This document shows, piece after piece, positions 58,535 through 64,000 of a stretch of 64,000 nt of DNA. Below the pieces are notes generated by a model, which was not told where the DNA came from, did not search any database, and was given only the letters and a program-made list of their open reading frames with translations. The stretch comes from Brassica napus (taxonomy: Eukaryota; Streptophyta; Magnoliopsida; Brassicales; Brassicaceae): the NCBI RefSeq assembly GCF_020379485.1, contig NC_063450.1, forward strand, positions 48,388,681 to 48,452,680, given 5' to 3'. The position numbers and the translations under genes were made by a program. Position 1 is the stretch's first letter. Each line of letters starts with the position of its first letter.

Positions 58535-60900
58535 CAAATTTTATACATTTGAATTGTAACCATTAGATAATATCCATAGAATGTCATCCACGGATGTATT
58601 CACACTAAATAACATTTACGGGATGACATCCATCCAAAACAAATGCACGTAATCAACATTTAATTTTGAATTAGTTGAGAAATTAATCGTTAAATTTCAA
58701 TCTTCATTTATCAAAAACTCTTCTATGGATAGCGCAGTGTGTGGTGGATCTTGATTAAGTCTTACTGAAAGCCGTCGTCAGCATCAGCCTACCAAGCGAA
58801 CTTTGACATCAATATAAGAAGTTTTTGCGCATTGACAACTTGTGATGTGATGCAGTTGGAAGCAATAATTTTTTTGGGGCCACTCTGTGTTACGTTATCA
58901 AAAATAAATAAATCGAGAATAACTATATTTTCAAGGAATCAAACATGTTATAATGATTGTGTTCTTTCGATTAGATCTACTATATAAACTAGTAGTTTTT
59001 AGATAATATATATTTTTGATCAAAAAAACAAGATAATATATATTTAATTGACAAGGAAGGAAAATCTAAAAACATTGACAACTTTTAAAGATTGGACCTT
59101 CCTTCTAAGTCCGATATTGATCATATATATATATACATTAGGTGATTTATCCGCATCTATAATATTAATAAAAAATTAAATTGTAGTTATTTAGTTAGTT
59201 TTATATTTTATATTATTTTAGTTAAGACTGTAATTTATGAGTTATTAAGCTGGATGTTTTAACGTACTTGATTTTAAAAATATTTACTATGATTATAATA
59301 TTTGTTTATCAAATTCTAATTTAATTTTAATTTGGTTTAGATAATTTTATCGCTTGTATGGTTATGTTAATTATAGTTTTATATTTTGTTTATTATTGGA
59401 GTTTGTGAATTTTTGAAACCGCACAAATCACTTATAAAATTTATACACCAACAAAATTCCACCAGTGAAAAAATTAGGACCATTTTATTGAAGTGAAGAT
59501 TTATCATTATAATTAAAGCTGTTAATCAAAAACAACCAAATGTTTTTGAAAAAGACATAAATATAATTTCAATTAAAACTACTTAATGTTTTAGAAAACA
59601 TCTTTATAACTACATATTTGGTTTTCTTTTGTGAAGCAACATTAATGACAAAATGTATGCGCTATCTAAATAAAAATCTTGTTCCTAGCGAAATAACATA
59701 TATCATAGGTATTGAAATATTTTAACCGGACTCTATTATATGTTATAACGGTTGTCTCGACAACATGTATAGCCAACTGAAATTATTTGAATTGTTTTTA
59801 GTTACATAGTCATTTTATGATATTACTCTTTGATCTTTCATCTATTGACAGATGAATGATCTCTAATAAAAACGAGGGGTGTAGTTTTTACAAAAAAAAA
59901 ATAATTTGTATGAATGAGGTAGAATCTTAGATATTCAAATATACGTGTTGATGGTTCAAACTTGAAAGAATTAAATGTTTATTTGTAGAGATATGTGCAT
60001 CCATATAATATTAGGCTGAGAATTTTAAGTAAAAACAATTATTGATTTAGAGATTAAAATTGATTAAATATAAATTAAATAGTAATTATGATGTTTTTAA
60101 CTAACTTAAAATAGTGAGGATAAAATTATTTATTAACGTAATTCAAGAAAAAACCTGTAATTTGATAATCATAAATTTGAGATTTTAAAATAAAAATTAT
60201 TTTCTATTAAACCACATGTTTCAGATTTGAGAGAAATTGCTAAATAATTTTATAGTTAATATATTTCTTTTTTGATATTAGATTCCTTTATATATATAAT
60301 AATCTTTTTATTAATAATAAATTTTAAATTAAAAAATTTGAAATATTTTAATATTATATTTATTATATTATATCCTTTTTTATTTATATAAAAGAAATTT
60401 GTACATGTTTTAAATATTAATATTGAAATTTTATTTGTATTAAAGATATTTCCTTTGTATATTACATTATTTTTTTATTTATATAAAAGGAAAATTTTTA
60501 ATATTAAATTACATGTTTTAAATATAGAACGATATATATATATATATATATATTTATGTGAAAGTTAAATTTCTTTTATATTATTAGATTCCTATATATA
60601 TAATACTTCGTTTTATATTAGAATTTTTGTAATAACATATAATATTAAATTACGTTTTTATTTATATAAAAGGAATTTTGTTTTACTAAATTACATGTTT
60701 AAAATATATATATTTATGTGAAAGATATTGCCTTTTTGATAATGAAGTAATTTGGAAAAAAAAATATTAACAAAAAAAGAAAGTCAAATTTGTTTTATGG
60801 CTTTATAACGAGTGATTGGAGTTACTCGAGTGATGGCACTCGAGATCATTCGAGGAATTGCAAGACATCACTCGAGGAATTCTAAAAGTTATTTGTTTTC
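58535..60900. other. AT-rich intergenic region
   Basis: Very AT-rich. TA microsatellites at about 59120 and 60533-60551, and repeated TTTATATAAAAGGAA-like words between 60380 and 60680. ACTCGAG/ATTCGAG words cluster at 60825-60890. No gene. Confidence 0.35.
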
Positions 60901-60904
60901 GGAC

Positions 60905-61105
60905 CCTGCATAAACTGTTTTTCATCCTTTCAGAACTTGAAACATGTTTTAAAATTGTTTCTGAACCCTTTTATTTTTTTGAGCCCTATAAAAAATGTTT
61001 TTGAGCCCTTCAAAACATGTTTTCGAGTTCTTTTGAACATATTTTTGAACCGTTCTGAACATGTTTTGTATCCTTTCAAAACGTGTTTCTGAGCCTTTCA
61101 AATAA
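60905..61105. repeat. Degenerate ~30-bp tandem repeat
   Basis: Units around TGTTTTTGAGCCCTTCAAAA follow one another about six times with substitutions (for example TGTTTCTGAACCCTTTT, TGTTTTGTATCCTTTCAAAA, TGTTTCTGAGCCTTTCAAA). Confidence 0.65.
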
Positions 61106-61109
61106 ATAT

Positions 61110-62162
61110 ATTCAAAAATGACATTACAAATTTTGAAATATTATTTAATTATTTTTTATATTTAACAATTTTATTACTAAAAATATCCAAAAAATTAAAA
61201 GTTACAATTTTTAATCGTAATATCATTAGTTTATTATATATATATATATATACAAATTTTATAAATACTTTTTAGTTTTAATTTTTTGAAAATTATTTAA
61301 ATTTTATATCAATTTTTTTATTCATTTTATATAAGTTGATTTGATGTATTTAACCAAAAAATAGATAAAATTTTGTCTAAAATTATAATTATATATATAT
61401 ACATATATTTTCTTAAATATAATTGAAAATAAACAAAAAAAAATTATCTTAATTTTATGTTTAATTAAGTCAAGTTTATATTAAAATATTAGTAAAGAAA
61501 ATGATAATTTACAACACTAATAAAATTTCGTTTTTAAATTTAACTAAAATTTAAAATTTATTACCGTGCATGGTGCATGAAAACGTGTAGTATATACACA
61601 TGTATATGGTTGATTTGGTGGCTAATTGCAAGTGTCACGACGCGTGAGACGAGAAAATGTTTTGTTCTTCTAGGACTTTTTGGCTTTTGTCCTTAAGTGT
61701 AGTTTGGTATGTGCAGTTAGAAATTAAATTAGAATATTGTCACGTTGTTTTAACACATCTTTTCAGAATACGACTATGCATGGTAAGTGGTACTGGTACC
61801 CCCCCTGAAGGCCGGACCACAAAAATACTAGGGGAAATATTATAGTTGGCATATAGAAAACAAGAGTAAAGCGACTCCATCAATAATAATAATAATAATG
61901 ATTTACAGCAGAGATGAAGAAGTCAAAGTTTTGAAGTCCAGTGATGAGGAGGTAGGGGTCGGCTAATAACAATTAGCATTCTATTGTATTGAAAGATAAT
62001 GAAGTGACTAGATTTCATTTACCTTTAAATCAAGTGACCAGATTTCATATAAGTAAACTTATTTCTGCAGTACAAAAGACATAATAGCACAACTTTTAAA
62101 TCATCTATTCTAAGATACGTGATAAAAACATGCCTTTTTACAAAAAAAAGAAAAGAAAGATA
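61110..62162. other. AT-rich intergenic region
   Basis: TA microsatellite at about 61236-61251 and an AAT microsatellite at about 61880-61898. No gene supported. Confidence 0.35.
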
Positions 62163-62401
62163 CTCTTTCCATTTCATATTAAGTGTCGTTGCGGAAAAAA
62201 AATTTCGTTACAAAATAAGTGTCGTTTTCGATTTTCAATACAAAGTTTATTAATTTTATGCAGTAATTTATTTTTCTATTGGTTGAAATATGGTCAGGTG
62301 TATAGGTAATTGTGTTTTTATATAGAAAATATACAAAATTAATTGTTTCTTTAATCTGTGTGCGTAAGGTCGAAATGACAGTTAATATGAAACAGAGGGA
62401 G
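62163..62401. mobile_element. Stowaway-like MITE 4
   Basis: Ends CTCTTTCCATTTCATATTAA and, inverted, TTAATATGAAACAGAGGGAG; TA duplication at 62161-62162 and 62402-62403. Contains AAGTGTCGTTTTCGATTTTC, the inverse of the MITE 2 core. Confidence 0.83.
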
Positions 62402-62403
62402 TA

Positions 62404-63355
62404 TGTGATAAAAATAAAGCCCACCTTTTAGTCGTTAACTTTCCTCATCTTCTAGTCAAGAGTCTCAAGACTGAGCCAGTAGAAGCTACATGACCCTAGC
62501 TCCTTTCCGTGGACGTGCGCTGCCTCCGACCTTGATCTCCCTTGCAGATTTGCATAAGATTTGTCCATCAATTCGTATGCGATGTAAACAATTACGAATA
62601 CTTCCAAATGGAGCAGTATCGTCTCTAATCCCCACAGTATGTGGAAACATGAGTAACTTCTAAGAAGGAAACAGTAATGAAACATTAGGAACGTTTTCAT
62701 GGTGGAAGGGGACGAGAGTCGTCTTTGTATCGTTGTTTTGATATCAGCCGGACTGAAGAAAATGTTAAAAATACTATCATCCCAAAATTGATACAGTTTA
62801 TACAGTGTAGAGTTATCTGAATGGAAACCATTTTTTTAATAAAAAAAATCTTGAACATGAGATTCTATACTCAAAGCTCGCACTCTGAGATTTAGAAGTT
62901 ACAAACCAAAAGCTAAAAATAGCCACACAAATTGAACAATTAGACTAAATACATTTTTTGGCTTTTATAATAATACACTAATAGTTGACCATTGAACAAT
63001 TAGACTAAATACATTTTTCTTTAATTTCATGGCTAATTAAATATTTAATAAAATGGTGGTTGGAAGCCCATGTTTCTTCTGCTTTGGGCTAGAACTAGCT
63101 TTGTCCATACCTGAATTATTGAGCTCAGTTCTTATTGCTCTGTTTTGCTTCTACTCTTTCAGCTTAAGCAAAAATAAAGCTGATTATTTGATATTAATAA
63201 CCCCAAATATAGCTATCAGTACACATTGATACCATTTCCTACAACATGATCCTTGGTACAAAACCAGCAAATCATTTGGATGTCAATTTGATTTCATAAG
63301 TAAAGAACCCTCGGATTTATTGACCCGTAATTTCCTGGAGGATTTTTAGGAATCC
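62404..63355. other. Intergenic; one unassigned open frame
   Basis: The minus strand is open from 62700 to 62452 (MKTFLMFHYCFLLRSYSCFH and so on), but I recognise no family. AATTAGACTAAATACATTTT is duplicated at about 62939 and 62999. Confidence 0.3.
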
Positions 63356-63359
63356 GAAA

Positions 63360-63573
63360 GCTTAATGTGTTTTCAGACTGTAAGATGCTCGTGTCCATCC
63401 TATCCTCCAACTCGACGTAGGTTGAACATAGAGGTGTTGTGGAGGATATTTGCAATTTAGCTTTTTCTTTTAGTACCCTCTATTTTTGTTTCATTCTCTG
63501 CCGGCAAAATGGGGTTGCTGATAGCCTAGCTAAATCGCCTCTTTTGTTTGTGAACAATTACTCTCTTGCTTGA
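63360..63573 (+). pseudogene. LINE RNase H-domain fragment
   Basis: The plus strand reads FSDCKMLVSILSSNST, then a TAG, then VEHRGVVEDICNLAFSFSTL and CRQNGVADSLAKSPLLFVNN before a stop. FSDCKMLVSIL and QNGVADSLAKS are the C-terminal RNase H blocks of plant LINE polyproteins. A short A-rich tail follows at 63602-63615. Defective and truncated. Confidence 0.7.
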
Positions 63574-63615
63574 GTTTATGCTTTATGAAAGTCTCCCATG
63601 ATAAAAAAGAAAAGA

Positions 63616-64000
63616 AGTAGAAGGGAAAGCTGGTTATAAAAACTTTGATCTACTGTAAACGTACTGAATTGAGTATTGTAAATTTTGTGATGCCTCCATT
63701 ACTTTGACAGACGTACACATGTGTGTACACATGGACTGAGCTTTCTTAGTCCAACCAACTTTGGCTGTGGACGATATAATTGAATATATCAACACTTGTC
63801 CTTATGTCGTTTGACTTAATTTCAATAACTGTTCAAATCGGTGCCTCTATTACGAATGCACCATTTGGATAACAAAAATTCAAATGTGATGAACAAAATA
63901 ATCTGGTATCTAGGTACTAAAGTATGCATCTAACACAAATTAATTCTTTTAGAAGATGGAGTTAATTTTGTATTCAAACAGAACATTACAAACATTATTT
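63616..64000. other. Intergenic, no gene seen
   Basis: AT-rich DNA with a TACACATGTGTGTACACATG palindrome-like stretch at 63714-63733. Nothing else is supported. Confidence 0.3.

Noticed and set aside
62452..62700. 82-residue minus-strand open frame as a gene
   Set aside because: No family recognised, no splice context or conserved motif; kept only as a note in the intergenic entry.

Overview
This is plant nuclear DNA, almost certainly from Brassica or a close Brassicaceae relative. The evidence is intron-rich genes with GT-AG (one GC-AG) splice sites, AT-rich introns, a plant U3 snoRNA gene, and plant transposon families (hAT, MULE-like, Helitron, Stowaway and Harbinger-type MITEs, Cassandra TRIM, Copia, LINE fragments). 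The host genes run in the order TOM1 - QQT2 fragment - MSRB2 - AT-hook gene - MATE transporters. From memory this matches the Arabidopsis thaliana chromosome 4 interval At4g21790 to At4g21910, with several intervening genes missing here. No database search was possible, so the species and all orthology calls are inference.

Layout. 1-2956: right part of an autonomous-type hAT transposon with a frameshifted BED-finger transposase. 2957-4325: a poly(A) retroposon and a Stowaway MITE. 4995-7014 (+): intact 11-exon TOM1. 7707-7977 (+): U3 snoRNA gene with a Pol III-type promoter. 8010-8690 (+): decayed QQT2 fragment. 9292-10569 (-): three-exon plastid MSRB2. 11206-12021 (-): AT-hook gene. 12169-16433: a 4.27 kb MULE-like element with a 9-bp target duplication, a 20-bp tandem array and a 0.8 kb palindrome. 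18097-21680 (-): MATE gene 1. 22.6-24.7 kb: MITEs. 24698-31022: a Helitron 3' end and two RPA70-like genes, both broken. 32299-36760: nested Helitrons around a Cassandra TRIM. 37619-41783 (-): MATE gene 2. 43722-51258 (-): MATE gene 3, whose first intron is 5.6 kb and carries three transposon insertions. 52378-58529: complete but coding-dead Copia-type LTR element. 58.5-64 kb: AT-rich DNA with one MITE and LINE debris.

The three MATE genes share the same seven-exon structure, with identical internal exon lengths of 632, 57, 239, 119 and 87 nt, and encode 507, 507 and 503 residues. They form a tandem family, presumably of proton-coupled efflux carriers, that transposons have spread over about 33 kb. 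TOM1 and MSRB2 are ordinary single genes. Most other sequence is mobile-element material. The most unusual items are the MULE-like element with its palindromes inside a larger palindrome, the inverted Helitron pair enclosing a 5S-carrying TRIM, and the hAT element plus a 569-bp MITE sharing the same terminal motif.
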